From contig JPGV01000038.1 in NCBI GenBank assembly GCA_000724175.1, forward strand, positions 1-55,449: a stretch of DNA of 55,449 nucleotides, read 5' to 3'. The notes below the pieces were generated by a model. The model had not been told where the DNA came from. It made no database searches and saw nothing but the letters and a program-made list of their open reading frames with translations. The translations under genes were made by a program, and so were the position numbers. Below are positions 23,880-33,103 of this stretch, one piece after another (within the stretch, counting starts at the first letter, position 1; the number at the start of each line of letters is the position of its first letter). This DNA is from [Candidatus Thermochlorobacteriaceae] bacterium GBChlB. Its GTDB lineage: Bacteria; Bacteroidota; Chlorobiia; Chlorobiales; Thermochlorobacteraceae.

Positions 23880-26800
23880 TTGACAAGCATCATTTTTTTT
23901 GTTTCAATAAACGCGCCCGCGCTCAATCGGTAGAAATACACACCGCTCGCTAAACCTGCCGCATTGAACTGTGCTTGATAACGCCCCGCCGCTTGTCTTG
24001 CGTTCACAAGTGTCCCCACTTCTCTGCCCAATACATCATACACAACCAATTTGACATCGCTGCTCACGGGCAATTGATAACTGATGATGGTAGACGGGTT
24101 GAACGGGTTGGGATAGTTTTGTTCCAAACGAAATTCTTTAGGTCGTACGGTTTCAGCTTGGCGTGTCGAGAGCGGATTTTGAACGACGACTTGGTCTTGC
24201 GTGGTCGAGACGGTGAAAATCGCCGAGCCGTATGGCGCAAGCGCAACTTGCACCGATGCGAGTTCCGAGCCGCGCACGCTGCGACGGGTGTTGTCATACA
24301 GGTTGTTCAAGAAATACGTTGCCACGTCCTGAACGCCGCCTGAAAATAAAAGCCCGGCGTTTCTCAAATCGAGCGTTACCATTTGCGCTTGGTCTGAAAA
24401 GTTTGCGAGCGTTACCGCGTTTTGATTTTCAAACGGTCGTAAAAGCCCGTAAACATTGGCGTTTCCGGTGGAGAGGCGCGCAAGGTTTTGCGTCCAAAAT
24501 GCCGGGAATTGCGCCCGAATATGCGCAAGCCGTTGGTAATGCGGCGTGAGCAGTTGCCGCCCGACGCTGTTCCAATTGACGACGCCGCGTCGGCGCACGT
24601 TCAAGTCAGGTTCGCCCGGATTTGTGGCTGTGGTTGGAAAGCCCGCGCCGACTTCCTGTCCTGTGTAAAGCAGCGGATGACCGGGCGCGGAGAAAATCAC
24701 GCTCGCCATTGGCATTGTGCGCCGAAACGTCGTCAGCGTGTCTGCACCCGCTCGATACAAAAATGCAATGCGGTCTTCGTCTTTATTTTCCATGAAGCGC
24801 ATAAAGTAGGAGTTTGCGCCCGGATAAAATCCGCCGTTGAAGAGTTCTTGATGCAAGCGGTCGATGGCGCTCGAGGTAAAGTTAAAGTTGCGCACCGCGC
24901 CGCCGTAGAGTTTCCAATCGTAGCCAGCGTCAGCGCCGCCGCGCACGCCGTTGGTCAGGTTGTCCGCGAAAATCGTCTCCGAGCCGATACCTGTGCCGTC
25001 CGATTCGGCAAGCAAATACATATCGGCTTTGATGCGTTTCAATTCGCTGCGCAAAAATTGGTCGAAATTTTCTTTGCCTGAGCGTCGATGCGGTCCCCAA
25101 TACACATCGAAACGAAAACCGTCGAGGTCGTATTCTTTAATCCAATGTTTATAGACATCGAGCATTGCGTTGCGCATATCAATGTCGCTCCAATCCAGGT
25201 TGAGCAAAGCCTCGCTGAATCCGCCGTAATACACGAACCCATCGCGGTCTGTTCCCCACCCGAGTCCGTTGGTGTTGGTGGCTACGCCCGATGTCGGCAC
25301 AGTGTGTTGATACCAATTCCAGTAGGGCGAGCGCGTTTTGGCGCGACGTGCTTCCTGCGCCCACGGGTGATTACGTCCTGTGTGGTTCGGCGTTACATCG
25401 AGAATGACTTTTAAGCCCAAGCGATGCGCTTCGCTCACAAACTCTTTGAAATCCTGATTTGTGCCGTATGTTCCAACAACATTGTAGAAATCAACGATGT
25501 TGAAGCCGATGTTGATGAAGTTGTCGATTTGATTGTTTTCAGTTCGCATCACGGGCATCATCCAAATGGTATTAAAGCCCATGTTTTTGATGTATTCCAA
25601 ACCGCCCGGCTGTGCGCCGCGCCCAATCAGGTCGCGTAAAATGCCCGATGATTGATTAGATGCTGCTTTCGGGAAGAGCAAGTAGAGCCGCATTTGTCGA
25701 ACCCAGTCTGGCGCGGTTTCATAGCGCGGAAGAACAACATCGCCGTTTTGCCGAACAGTGAAATACTGCCGCACGGTGTCGGCATTGCCGTCAGGGTCGC
25801 GCGCAATAAGGATAAATGGATAATCACCTGCCGTTGTGGGTTTAGCAACGGTTGCCGTTGCGCCGCTTTGGTTATTTAGTCCAAGTGGCGAGCCAGCGAC
25901 ATCGCGCCAAGTAAATGTCAGCGTTTGGTTTTGTGGGTCAGAGCTTTGTGTAGCAGAAAGTGTTATTGTTGTGCCTGACGCAGCCACGCTTGCAACCGCA
26001 ACAGGCGCCACTGGCACAAATTTTGTAATCACCACGCTGTCGGTCGTTATCGTGCTGCCTTGCGATGCCGAAACGCGAATGACATTGCGCCCGTTTTGAA
26101 GCGGCACGCTGCGCTCGAACCTGTTTTGCGAAACGGCTTGCGTTATCGGCAGCCCGCCGTTCACGCTGAGTTGAACCGACGAGACGGCTGTGTCGGAAAT
26201 AAATCCGCCGATGGTCAATTCGCTCTTGCGCGTCGTGAAGTTGGGCGTCTCCACTTGAATGAGTCGAGCGCGCACCTCGAATTGAACCGAATCGAGGCGG
26301 GTTGTGCCGTCGCTGCCCGTCGCGCTCATGCGAAACACGTGCGCACCGTCGCTCAGGTCGGCGGCTGGCACAAACGAGAAAATGCCCGTCGCTGCATTGT
26401 AAAAATTTTGCGCGTTTGCAATTGCTGCGCCGTCGAGCGTTGCAGAAAGCGATGACACCGTGATGCCTTGCGCGGTGAACATTCCGATGGTCAGCGTCGG
26501 TCGAGCGGTGCGAACTAAAAATCTTTGATTGCGCGTCGCATCGCCCTCAGCATAAGGAAATACCGCCGGTTGAAACAGCGTCAGTGGCTCGACCGCAAGA
26601 ATAGAGTTATCGTTATCCTGTGGATTAAAGCGCCGATTAAGTGGGTCGCTGCGCCAGCCCGACGTCACGCCGTTCTCGTTGATTTTGTATTGGTAATTTC
26701 CCAACGCTAAGCTAACCACGCTCTCCCACAGTCCCGTCGCCGCATTGAAGGTCGCCTGCGAGGGCGTCCCTGCGGCAATCACGCCGCTTGAATTCGGTCC

Positions 26801-26944
26801 CCAATTATTGAACTGTCCGGGAAAATGCACGCGCGAGGGCGCAACCGCGCTTGTGGATTGATACCGAAATCGCACAGTTACCGTTTGAGCAAGAGACGTT
26901 TGAAGGCACAGCCAGAGAACGAGACACAGGAAGATTTTTCCCAT
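23876..26944 (-). CDS. secreted GH13 alpha-amylase-family glycosidase with T9SS sorting domain
   Basis: A 1022-residue secreted enzyme. Order: signal peptide (1-20), CBM48-like module (about 21-115; FPGQFNNWGP), Ig-like modules (about 145-400), GH13 catalytic domain (about 405-830) and T9SS CTD (about 945-1022, NYPNPFNPST). Catalytic motifs: DVTPNHTG (516-523), nucleophile Asp613 in GFRFD, acid/base Glu647 in LLAESDG, and Asp722 in the fourth conserved region, where MENKDEDR replaces the usual NHD histidine with Lys721. It is predicted to cleave or transfer alpha-glucans at the cell surface. It is the first gene of a coupled pair with the esterase, and its ATG follows a divergent region shared with accD. 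Confidence 0.88.
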   Translation of the reverse strand: MGKIFLCLVLWLCLQTSLAQTVTVRFRYQSTSAVAPSRVHFPGQFNNWGPNSSGVIAAGTPSQATFNAATGLWESVVSLALGNYQYKINENGVTSGWRSDPLNRRFNPQDNDNSILAVEPLTLFQPAVFPYAEGDATRNQRFLVRTARPTLTIGMFTAQGITVSSLSATLDGAAIANAQNFYNAATGIFSFVPAADLSDGAHVFRMSATGSDGTTRLDSVQFEVRARLIQVETPNFTTRKSELTIGGFISDTAVSSVQLSVNGGLPITQAVSQNRFERSVPLQNGRNVIRVSASQGSTITTDSVVITKFVPVAPVAVASVAASGTTITLSATQSSDPQNQTLTFTWRDVAGSPLGLNNQSGATATVAKPTTAGDYPFILIARDPDGNADTVRQYFTVRQNGDVVLPRYETAPDWVRQMRLYLLFPKAASNQSSGILRDLIGRGAQPGGLEYIKNMGFNTIWMMPVMRTENNQIDNFINIGFNIVDFYNVVGTYGTNQDFKEFVSEAHRLGLKVILDVTPNHTGRNHPWAQEARRAKTRSPYWNWYQHTVPTSGVATNTNGLGWGTDRDGFVYYGGFSEALLNLDWSDIDMRNAMLDVYKHWIKEYDLDGFRFDVYWGPHRRSGKENFDQFLRSELKRIKADMYLLAESDGTGIGSETIFADNLTNGVRGGADAGYDWKLYGGAVRNFNFTSSAIDRLHQELFNGGFYPGANSYFMRFMENKDEDRIAFLYRAGADTLTTFRRTMPMASVIFSAPGHPLLYTGQEVGAGFPTTATNPGEPDLNVRRRGVVNWNSVGRQLLTPHYQRLAHIRAQFPAFWTQNLARLSTGNANVYGLLRPFENQNAVTLANFSDQAQMVTLDLRNAGLLFSGGVQDVATYFLNNLYDNTRRSVRGSELASVQVALAPYGSAIFTVSTTQDQVVVQNPLSTRQAETVRPKEFRLEQNYPNPFNPSTIISYQLPVSSDVKLVVYDVLGREVGTLVNARQAAGRYQAQFNAAGLASGVYFYRLSAGAFIETKKMMLVK

Positions 26945-27092
26945 ACTTTGGAACTACAACGTTAATTGGAACAGCTTTACGACGGCGCGCATATTAATAA
27001 AACTTCTTCGCTTCTCCGCGCTTTGAGAACATTGCGCGCGTGTCGTATTTTGCCCCAAATTTTTTGAACACTTTAACGCATCATATTCCACT

Positions 27093-27929
27093 ATGGCATG
27101 GTTCAAGCGCGAAAAACCCTCGATTATCACCGACCAGAAACGCGACACGCCCGAAGGCTTGTGGTGGAAGTGCGACAACTGCGGCGCGACCATTCACAAA
27201 AAACAACTTGAAGACTATCTCTACACTTGTCCCGAATGCAACAACCATTTTCGCATTTCGCCGCAAAAGTATTTCGAGATTCTCTTCGATATGGAAAAGT
27301 TCGAGGAGTTCGACGCCAACTTGCGCTCCGCCGACCCGCTCAATTTCGTCGATACCAAACGCTATATCGACCGCATTGAAAGCACCATTCGTAAAACGGG
27401 AATGATGGACGCCTGCCGCAACGCCGTTGGCAACATCGGCAGCCGACAGACGGTGGTTTCCGCAATGGATTTCGGGTTTATCGGCGGCTCGATGGGCTCA
27501 GTCGTCGGCGAAAAAGTCGCCCGTGCCATTGATAAAAGCCTTGCGCTTCACGCACCGCTCATTGTCATTTCGCAGTCGGGCGGCGCACGCATGATGGAAG
27601 CAGCACTCTCCTTGATGCAAATGGCAAAAACCTCCGCGAAACTTACGCGCTTGCACGATAAAGGCATTCCTTACATTTCATTGCTCACCGACCCAACGAC
27701 AGGCGGCGTTACTGCCTCGTTTGCCATGCTTGGCGACTTTAACCTCGCCGAGCCTAATGCACTTATCGGCTTTGCTGGACCGCGCGTTATCAAAGAGACC
27801 ATTCGGCGCGAACTGCCCGACGGATTTCAACGCTCAGAATTTTTGCGAGAACATGGCTTCGTCGATATGATTGTCGACCGCAAAGAGCTTAAAAAAAACA
27901 TTGAGCGCCTCTTTAGCCTCATTCTGTAG
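27093..27929 (+). CDS. accD: acetyl-CoA carboxylase carboxyltransferase subunit beta
   Basis: A 278-residue cytoplasmic subunit of the carboxyltransferase that transfers CO2 from biotin to acetyl-CoA, the first step of fatty-acid synthesis. It has the N-terminal zinc ribbon (Cys27, Cys30, Cys46, Cys49), then a crotonase-fold domain with [44 protein letters not shown] and [13 protein letters not shown]. All are standard AccD motifs at normal length. The alpha subunit is not adjacent. The start at 27093 lacks a clear Shine-Dalgarno, as do many genes here. Confidence 0.95.
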   Translation: MAWFKREKPSIITDQKRDTPEGLWWKCDNCGATIHKKQLEDYLYTCPECNNHFRISPQKYFEILFDMEKFEEFDANLRSADPLNFVDTKRYIDRIESTIRKTGMMDACRNAVGNIGSRQTVVSAMDFGFIGGSMGSVVGEKVARAIDKSLALHAPLIVISQSGGARMMEAALSLMQMAKTSAKLTRLHDKGIPYISLLTDPTTGGVTASFAMLGDFNLAEPNALIGFAGPRVIKETIRRELPDGFQRSEFLREHGFVDMIVDRKELKKNIERLFSLIL

Positions 27930-28052
27930 TTGCTCCATAAGAAAGAAAATTTCTACCCCCGCTTTTCTTCGCCACCGCCTGAAACGGCTTGACAGTACTG
28001 GAGAAATTGGCTAACTCGACTCTAAAAATTATTTAAATCTTAGGTCGAGCAT

Positions 28053-28060
28053 TATCTTTG
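28053..28060 (+). promoter_or_regulatory. Bacteroidota-type -7 element TATCTTTG
   Basis: TATCTTTG matches the TAnnTTTG -7 consensus of Bacteroidota primary sigma factors and lies 50 bases before the kinase ATG at 28110. A clear -33 TTTG is not present, so the assignment is tentative. Confidence 0.35.
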
Positions 28061-28109
28061 CTTTACGCCCGTTATCATCACACAACATTTACTTAAACAG
28101 AAATACACT

Positions 28110-29324
28110 ATGCGTGAAAAAGGTGATGATTTGTGGCGGCAGGATTTGGAACACCCCTACAACGCAATCCAACTTGTCTTGGAACACAGTCCGACGGTTT
28201 TCTTCGTGCGCGATGAAACCGACAATGTTTTTACGTTTGTTTCCGACAATGTCAACATCTTCGGTTACAAACCAAAAGCGTTTTATTCACCGAAGTTCGA
28301 TTTTAACGCGCTCATTCACGCAGATGATCGGGAAAGAATCGCGTCGGAGCGACGCCGCTCTCTGGCAGGCAAAGCGAAAAAATACTCGCTTGAATATCGT
28401 CTTCTCTCGAAGACAGACAACGTGCAGTGGATTGAAGAAAAAGGGTACATTGACCGCTCGCCCGATGGTGTTGCCTTGCTCACGCGCGGTGTATTGATTG
28501 ACTGCACAGAGCGCAAACACGCCGAGCAGATTTTACACGGGCTTGTCTCCGAACTCAAGTCGTCGATTGCTGAGACAGAAACTTTGCACCGCGCCAAAAC
28601 CGATTTAATTCATATCCTCGCGCACGACCTCAAAAATCCGCTTTCCGCCGTGATGCTGATGGTTGATTTGCTGCTAAAAAAGCATGTCGATATGCCCGTT
28701 GAGGCGGTCAATAAACGCCTTTCCAACATCAAAGACGCCCTCCTGAGAATGCGGGATATTATTGACAACGTGCTTGTGGGCAGTTCGCATTATGTGCAAT
28801 TCCCTCACTTGAATTTAGAGCCTGTCGGGCTGGCGAACTGCATTGAGAGCGTGGTTTCTTCATGCGAGTCGCTTGCTGCCGCCAAACGCATTCGTTTAGT
28901 CGTCGATGCCGATAAGCGCGTGCCAAAAGCCAAGTGCGACCGCGTCGCCGCGCTTCAAATTTTGGAAAATCTCATTTCCAACGCAGTGAAGTTTTCGCCG
29001 TTTGATTCGGAGGTTCACATTCGTTTGAGCGCTGTCGGCGAGTTTGTTCGTATTTCTGTTTGCGACCAAGGACCGGGACTTTCGGACGATGACAAACAAA
29101 AGCTCTTTCAAAAATTCGTTAAACTCTCCGCCAAGCCGACGGGCGGCGAATCCTCGACGGGCGTCGGTCTCTCCATTGTCAAAAGCTATGTTGATGCCAT
29201 GAATGGTCGAGTTTGGTGCGAGAGCAAGTTGGGCAATGGCGCGACATTTATCGTCGAGTTCCCCATCGCCAATGAGTCGGTGCCGTTGGAGTCGGCACCG
29301 CAGCGCATTGAAAATGCCTCGTAA
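28110..29324 (+). CDS. PAS-domain sensor histidine kinase
   Basis: A 404-residue soluble kinase. A PAS domain of the PAS_3 kind (about 20-135; VFTFVSDNVNIFGYKP, YRLLSKTDNVQWIEEKGY) is followed by a helical linker, HisKA with LAHDLKNPLSAV (His172) and HATPase_c with NLISNAVKFSP, DQGPGLSDDD and GVGLSIVK. No receiver is fused and no response regulator gene lies beside it. The upstream 180 bases carry a candidate promoter. The signal and partner are unknown. Confidence 0.9.
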   Translation: MREKGDDLWRQDLEHPYNAIQLVLEHSPTVFFVRDETDNVFTFVSDNVNIFGYKPKAFYSPKFDFNALIHADDRERIASERRRSLAGKAKKYSLEYRLLSKTDNVQWIEEKGYIDRSPDGVALLTRGVLIDCTERKHAEQILHGLVSELKSSIAETETLHRAKTDLIHILAHDLKNPLSAVMLMVDLLLKKHVDMPVEAVNKRLSNIKDALLRMRDIIDNVLVGSSHYVQFPHLNLEPVGLANCIESVVSSCESLAAAKRIRLVVDADKRVPKAKCDRVAALQILENLISNAVKFSPFDSEVHIRLSAVGEFVRISVCDQGPGLSDDDKQKLFQKFVKLSAKPTGGESSTGVGLSIVKSYVDAMNGRVWCESKLGNGATFIVEFPIANESVPLESAPQRIENAS

Positions 29325-29388
29325 AACTTTCGTATATTTGCATGCGAGAGCAGTGCATACTTCTTTCACGTGCAACGAAAAACCGGCG

Positions 29389-30228
29389 ATGCTGCACTAC
29401 AAAGAATTTTTCTTAGGGGAGAATGAAGACTGGGTCGTTTTCATTCACGGCGCAGGCGGCAGTTCGTCAATTTGGTATAAGCAACTGCGCGACTTCACCA
29501 AAGAGTTCAATGTGCTTCTCATTGACCTGCGTGGGCATGGAAAGTCTCAAACCATGCTCGAGCGCTACCAAAACGAAAATTACACCTTTAAAGAAATCAG
29601 CGCGGAAATTCTTGAAGTTCTCGACTATCTAAAAATTTCGTCGGCGCATTTTGTCGGCATCTCGCTCGGCACGATTATCATTCGCACGATTGGCGAGCTG
29701 GCGCCGGAGCGCATTAACACAATGGTGATGGGCGGCGCCATTACGCGCTTCAACACCCGCTCGAAAATTCTCATCTGGCTGGGGCATATGACCAAACGCT
29801 TTATTCCCTACATGTGGCTGTATAGCCTCTTTGCATGGATTATTATGCCGAGCCGACGACATAAACATTCACGTTTGTTATTTATCAACGAAGCCAAAAA
29901 GTTGTGCCAGCGCGAGTTTATTCGGTGGTTTAGGCTCACCAATGAAGCCAATCCGCTCTTGCGCTATTTCAAGGAAAAAGAAATTCCCGTGCCGACGCTT
30001 TACCTGATGGGCGATGAGGACTATATGTTTCTGCCGCCCGTTCAAGCCCTTGTTCGCCAACATAAATACGCCGCGCTTCGTATCATTTCAAACTCTGGAC
30101 ATGTCTGCAATGTCGACCAACCGGAACGCTTTAATGATTTCTCGATTCAATTCATCAAAGGGCACTTGAAGTCCCACTCAGCGCTTCAATCTGCTCCCAG
30201 ACCAACGACCGATCACCAAGAATTATGA
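29389..30228 (+). CDS. alpha/beta hydrolase
   Basis: A 279-residue hydrolase with FIHGAGGSS (oxyanion loop), LIDLRGHGKS, the nucleophile elbow VGISLGT (Ser), an acidic residue in LMGDEDYMF and a catalytic His in SNSGHVCNVDQP. An insertion rich in aromatic residues (about 115-165; RFIPYMWLYSLFAWIIM) forms a hydrophobic lid, suggesting a lipid-like or bulky substrate. The upstream frame extends through a kinase-overlapping ORF, but homology and the ATG at 29389 fix this start. Its TGA overlaps the next ATG (ATGA), coupling it to the TesA-like esterase. Substrate unknown. Confidence 0.85.
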   Translation: MLHYKEFFLGENEDWVVFIHGAGGSSSIWYKQLRDFTKEFNVLLIDLRGHGKSQTMLERYQNENYTFKEISAEILEVLDYLKISSAHFVGISLGTIIIRTIGELAPERINTMVMGGAITRFNTRSKILIWLGHMTKRFIPYMWLYSLFAWIIMPSRRHKHSRLLFINEAKKLCQREFIRWFRLTNEANPLLRYFKEKEIPVPTLYLMGDEDYMFLPPVQALVRQHKYAALRIISNSGHVCNVDQPERFNDFSIQFIKGHLKSHSALQSAPRPTTDHQEL

Positions 30229-30869
30229 TGCTAAGGCACGTCTGTCCTCGATGTATTTTCCTTTGCCTGCTGATTGTTTTTACTGCCGCTTCAACGTTCA
30301 CCGACGAGCCAAAAGTAGTTTTATTTTTTGGCGATAGCCTTTCGGCTGGTTTAGGCATTGACCCAGCACAAGCCTTCCCTGCCCTGATTCAGAAAAAAAT
30401 TGATTCTGCGAAGTGGAATTTCAAGGTCATCAACGCTGGGCTGTCAGGCGAAACATCTGCGGGCGGCTTGCGGCGCGCCGATTGGCTCTTACGACAAAAG
30501 GTCGATGTCCTCGTCTTGGAGTTAGGCGGCAACGATGCCTTGCGCGGCATTGACGTGGAGACGACAAAAAAAAATTTGCAAGGCATCATTGATGCGGCGA
30601 AGGCAAAACACCCAACGGTGAAAATCGTCCTTGCCGGAATGCAAGCGCCGCCGAATATGGGACAATCTTACGCCAAAGCGTTTCAATCGATTTATCCCGA
30701 CCTTGCCAAGAAAAACAACGTGCCACTCATTCCGTTTCTGCTCGAGGGCGTTGGCGGAAACCCAAAACTCAATTTGCCCGACGGCATTCACCCGACGCCC
30801 GAAGGACACAAGATTGTCTCTGAGGTGGTTTGGCAAACGCTCTCCCCCGTTCTCAAAGAACTTCGTTGA
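30225..30869 (+). CDS. tesA: SGNH-type arylesterase/acyl-CoA thioesterase (TesA-like)
   Basis: A 214-residue periplasmic SGNH hydrolase. It has a signal peptide (to about residue 25), GDSLSAGLG with the catalytic Ser, the Gly of SGETS, the Asn in GGNDALRG and the Asp/His pair in DGIHPTPEGH. This matches TesA-type multifunctional esterases, which hydrolyse acyl and aryl esters. It is coupled by a 4-base overlap to the alpha/beta hydrolase, so both may act in lipid or ester turnover. The tesA symbol reflects family resemblance, not proof of function. Confidence 0.85.
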   Translation: MMLRHVCPRCIFLCLLIVFTAASTFTDEPKVVLFFGDSLSAGLGIDPAQAFPALIQKKIDSAKWNFKVINAGLSGETSAGGLRRADWLLRQKVDVLVLELGGNDALRGIDVETTKKNLQGIIDAAKAKHPTVKIVLAGMQAPPNMGQSYAKAFQSIYPDLAKKNNVPLIPFLLEGVGGNPKLNLPDGIHPTPEGHKIVSEVVWQTLSPVLKELR

Positions 30870-30946
30870 ACCACGTTTTTGCGTCTTGGCGGCAAGTGAA
30901 TATCTTGGGCTATACTTGAGTCTTTCAAACATTACTTTTTAGCACT

Positions 30947-31792
30947 ATGAAGATTGGCATTTATGAAATTTATGCGGTTGAGTGCGAGCGTTTTGCACTT
31001 GACGGAGGCGCCATGTTTGGCACAGTTCCAAAAGTCCTTTGGGAAAAGACGAATCCGGCTGATGAGAAAAACCGCATTGAGATGTCCGCCCGCGCGATGC
31101 TCATTCGCAACCTCGCCGATGGCAAAAACATTTTGGTCGATACTGGCATGGGACAAAAGTGGGAACAGAAGCCGCGCGAGATGTTTAAAATTTCTGACTC
31201 CTATCTCGAAGCAAATCTCGCCAAAGCAGGCGTCAAACCTGACGACATTACCGATGTGATTCTGACCCACTTGCATTTTGACCATGCTGGCGGCGCAACG
31301 AAGCTCGTTGATGGCAAACTCGTCCCGACATTCCCAAACGCGACGTATTATGTTCAAGAAGCAAACTATACTTGGGCAATGTCGCCCAATGCCCGCGAGA
31401 AAGCCAGTTACCTAAAAGAGAATTTCACGCCGCTCATGGAGCATGGCGTTCTAAAATTCGTCAATGGCGAACAAGAACTTTTTCCCAATGTGCATTTAAT
31501 TCTTTCCAACGCACATACACACGCACAGCAATTAGTGCGCGTAACCGATGGGAAAAAATCCGTTTGCTATTGCGGCGACCTTATTCCGACGGCGACTCAT
31601 ATTCCGCTTCCTTGGGTCATGGGCTACGACCTGTATCCGCTCGAGATTATGGCGGAAAAGAAGCGACTCTTGGAACAGGCTGCCGATGAACACTGGACGC
31701 TCTTCTTCGAGCATGACCCCTACAAAGACGCCGCCGACGTAGCCAGCAGCGACAAAGGCATTGTTAAAAACAACGTCTTTTTCGTCAATTGA
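30947..31792 (+). CDS. MBL-fold metallo-hydrolase
   Basis: A 281-residue cytoplasmic protein with the metallo-beta-lactamase signature HLHFDHAGG (about 107-115), a downstream metal-binding His in SNAHTHAQQ, an Asp in CYCGDLIPT and a final His in FEHDPYK, which is a complete dinuclear metal site. The arrangement resembles the N-acyl homoserine lactonase/glyoxalase II-like branch. A TATACTTG upstream (about 30910) resembles a Bacteroidota -7 element. A hairpin that could end transcription follows. The substrate is not determined. Confidence 0.88.
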   Translation: MKIGIYEIYAVECERFALDGGAMFGTVPKVLWEKTNPADEKNRIEMSARAMLIRNLADGKNILVDTGMGQKWEQKPREMFKISDSYLEANLAKAGVKPDDITDVILTHLHFDHAGGATKLVDGKLVPTFPNATYYVQEANYTWAMSPNAREKASYLKENFTPLMEHGVLKFVNGEQELFPNVHLILSNAHTHAQQLVRVTDGKKSVCYCGDLIPTATHIPLPWVMGYDLYPLEIMAEKKRLLEQAADEHWTLFFEHDPYKDAADVASSDKGIVKNNVFFVN

Positions 31793-31824
31793 CCTTAGAG
31801 GCACGATGACGCTCTGAAAGGAAA

Positions 31825-31860
31825 ATAAAAAGCCTCGCTGTATTTCTTCAGCGAGGCTTC
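31825..31860 (-). terminator. intrinsic terminator of the bacilliredoxin gene, possibly bidirectional
   Basis: AGCCTCGCTG (31831-31840) and CAGCGAGGCT (31849-31858) form a perfect 10-bp stem with an 8-base loop. On the minus strand it is followed by TTTTATTTTC, so it ends the bacilliredoxin gene. It also lies just past the plus-strand MBL gene and may stop that transcript too. Confidence 0.8.
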
Positions 31861-31899
31861 ATAGGGGCTTTCACAGCCCATGAAAGAAAGGGTTTCGGC

Positions 31900-32340
31900 T
31901 CAAACAGTTTCTTTTTGGCAATACTTGTTGTAGATGTTCCGCAGTTCCGATTCAATCATCTCGGCGGAGCGCGTCTCGATTTGATGGCGATGAATCATGC
32001 CCATAAACTGCCCGTCTTTGATAAACGCAATCGAGGGCGACGATGGCGGCTGGTTTGTAAAAAACTTACGCGCTTCTTCGGTCGCCGCTTTGTCTTGTCC
32101 CGCAAACACGGTGAATAAATTGTCTGGCTTGACATCGTTTTGAAGCGACGCCACAAAGCCCGGACGCGCTTTACCAGCCGCACACCCGCAGACGGAATTG
32201 ACGAACACCACCGACACGCCTTTTGCCGACGATAAGGCCTGATTTACTTCTCCTGGCGACCGCAGTTCTTTGACGCCTGCGCGCGTGAGCTCATCGCGCA
32301 TTTGCTGAATCATCTGCTCACGTTGAATAATGTCGAACAT
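31900..32340 (-). CDS. BrxA/BrxB-type bacilliredoxin
   Basis: A 146-residue thioredoxin-fold protein of the YphP/YqiW family, with the CGC redox motif at residues 51-53 in NSVCGCAAG and the usual length. In Firmicutes these proteins remove bacillithiol from oxidised cysteines; related proteins are frequent in Bacteroidota and Chlorobiota. An AACGGAGGAAAA ribosome site directly precedes the ATG. It is cytoplasmic, stands alone and is closed by a terminator. Whether this organism makes bacillithiol cannot be judged from the window. Confidence 0.9.
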   Translation of the reverse strand: MFDIIQREQMIQQMRDELTRAGVKELRSPGEVNQALSSAKGVSVVFVNSVCGCAAGKARPGFVASLQNDVKPDNLFTVFAGQDKAATEEARKFFTNQPPSSPSIAFIKDGQFMGMIHRHQIETRSAEMIESELRNIYNKYCQKETV

Positions 32341-32443
32341 TTTTCCTCCGTTGAATTTCGTTTAAAATTTTTCTAAGATAGGTATTTCAAACGCCTTAAC
32401 GAAGGGTTACGCCGTTTCGTTTTTGCAGGCTGGAAAACAGAAT

Positions 32444-32487
32444 CGCCCCGGAAACTTGAAAAGCCGACTAACAAGTTCTCCGAGGCG
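32444..32487. other. long imperfect stem-loop between minus-strand genes
   Basis: The 16-base arm at 32472-32487 pairs with 32444-32458: CGCC-CGG with CCGAGGCG plus AACTTG with CAAGTT, around a 13-base loop. It lies in the 270-bp gap between the Spy-like gene and the bacilliredoxin gene. It lacks a T run on either strand; a weak terminator or a leader structure are both possible. I see no gene in this gap. Confidence 0.4.
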
Positions 32488-32610
32488 TTCTGAAAAGAAC
32501 AAATCTATGACAATGAAAAGTTACGCAAACGTAAGACGCTTGACCGTATTTTTCAGCATTGCACAGGAGATTTGACGATTTCTTAAAGTGAGGGTGGAAA
32601 TTCGCCTGTT

Positions 32611-32994
32611 TTATCTGCCGAAGCGTTCTCGCATCCGCTCGCGTGCTTCTTCATCGCGCTCTTTTTTGTAGTCTGCATACTTTGGCTTTTGCGCGTCGGT
32701 CAGCACTGCTTCGATTTTTCCGTCCATTTCGGCAATGCGCTCACGTAGGATGCCGAACATTTTGCGCCGGTCGCCGCCCGATTCATCGCGGTCTTTTTTT
32801 AGTTGCGCTTGCGTCTCGGTCATGATTGTGCGAACTTGTTGTTCCTGCAAACTGTCAAGCGTCAAGCGCTCTTTTAATTTTTTCACGGAGCCGTCAATGT
32901 CGGCAAGTCCAACGCCTTGCGCCGACGCCGTTACAGAGCGACTAACGATGAAGACGAGCAAAACAGCCGTGTAAACCCAACGCATTTTTTTCAT
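32611..32994 (-). CDS. Spy/CpxP-like small periplasmic protein
   Basis: A 127-residue exported protein: a signal peptide (MKKMRWVYTAVLLVFIVSRSVTASA, cleavage near residue 26), then an all-helical, highly charged mature chain with LTLDSLQEQQVRTIM, similar to the LTxxQ motif of the Spy/CpxP family, and an Arg/Glu-rich tail. Spy-like proteins are ATP-independent periplasmic chaperones or envelope-stress sensors. The short length and composition fit. No regulators are adjacent. Confidence 0.7.
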   Translation of the reverse strand: MKKMRWVYTAVLLVFIVSRSVTASAQGVGLADIDGSVKKLKERLTLDSLQEQQVRTIMTETQAQLKKDRDESGGDRRKMFGILRERIAEMDGKIEAVLTDAQKPKYADYKKERDEEARERMRERFGR

Positions 32995-33103
32995 ACCCTT
33001 TGAATTTAATTGTGAAATGTGCAGCGCACCTGCGCTCCAGAGATGTTCGCTGGTTTAGACCGACGGACTGCCGATTTGGTTTAACGGTATGGGGAAGCTG
33101 TGT

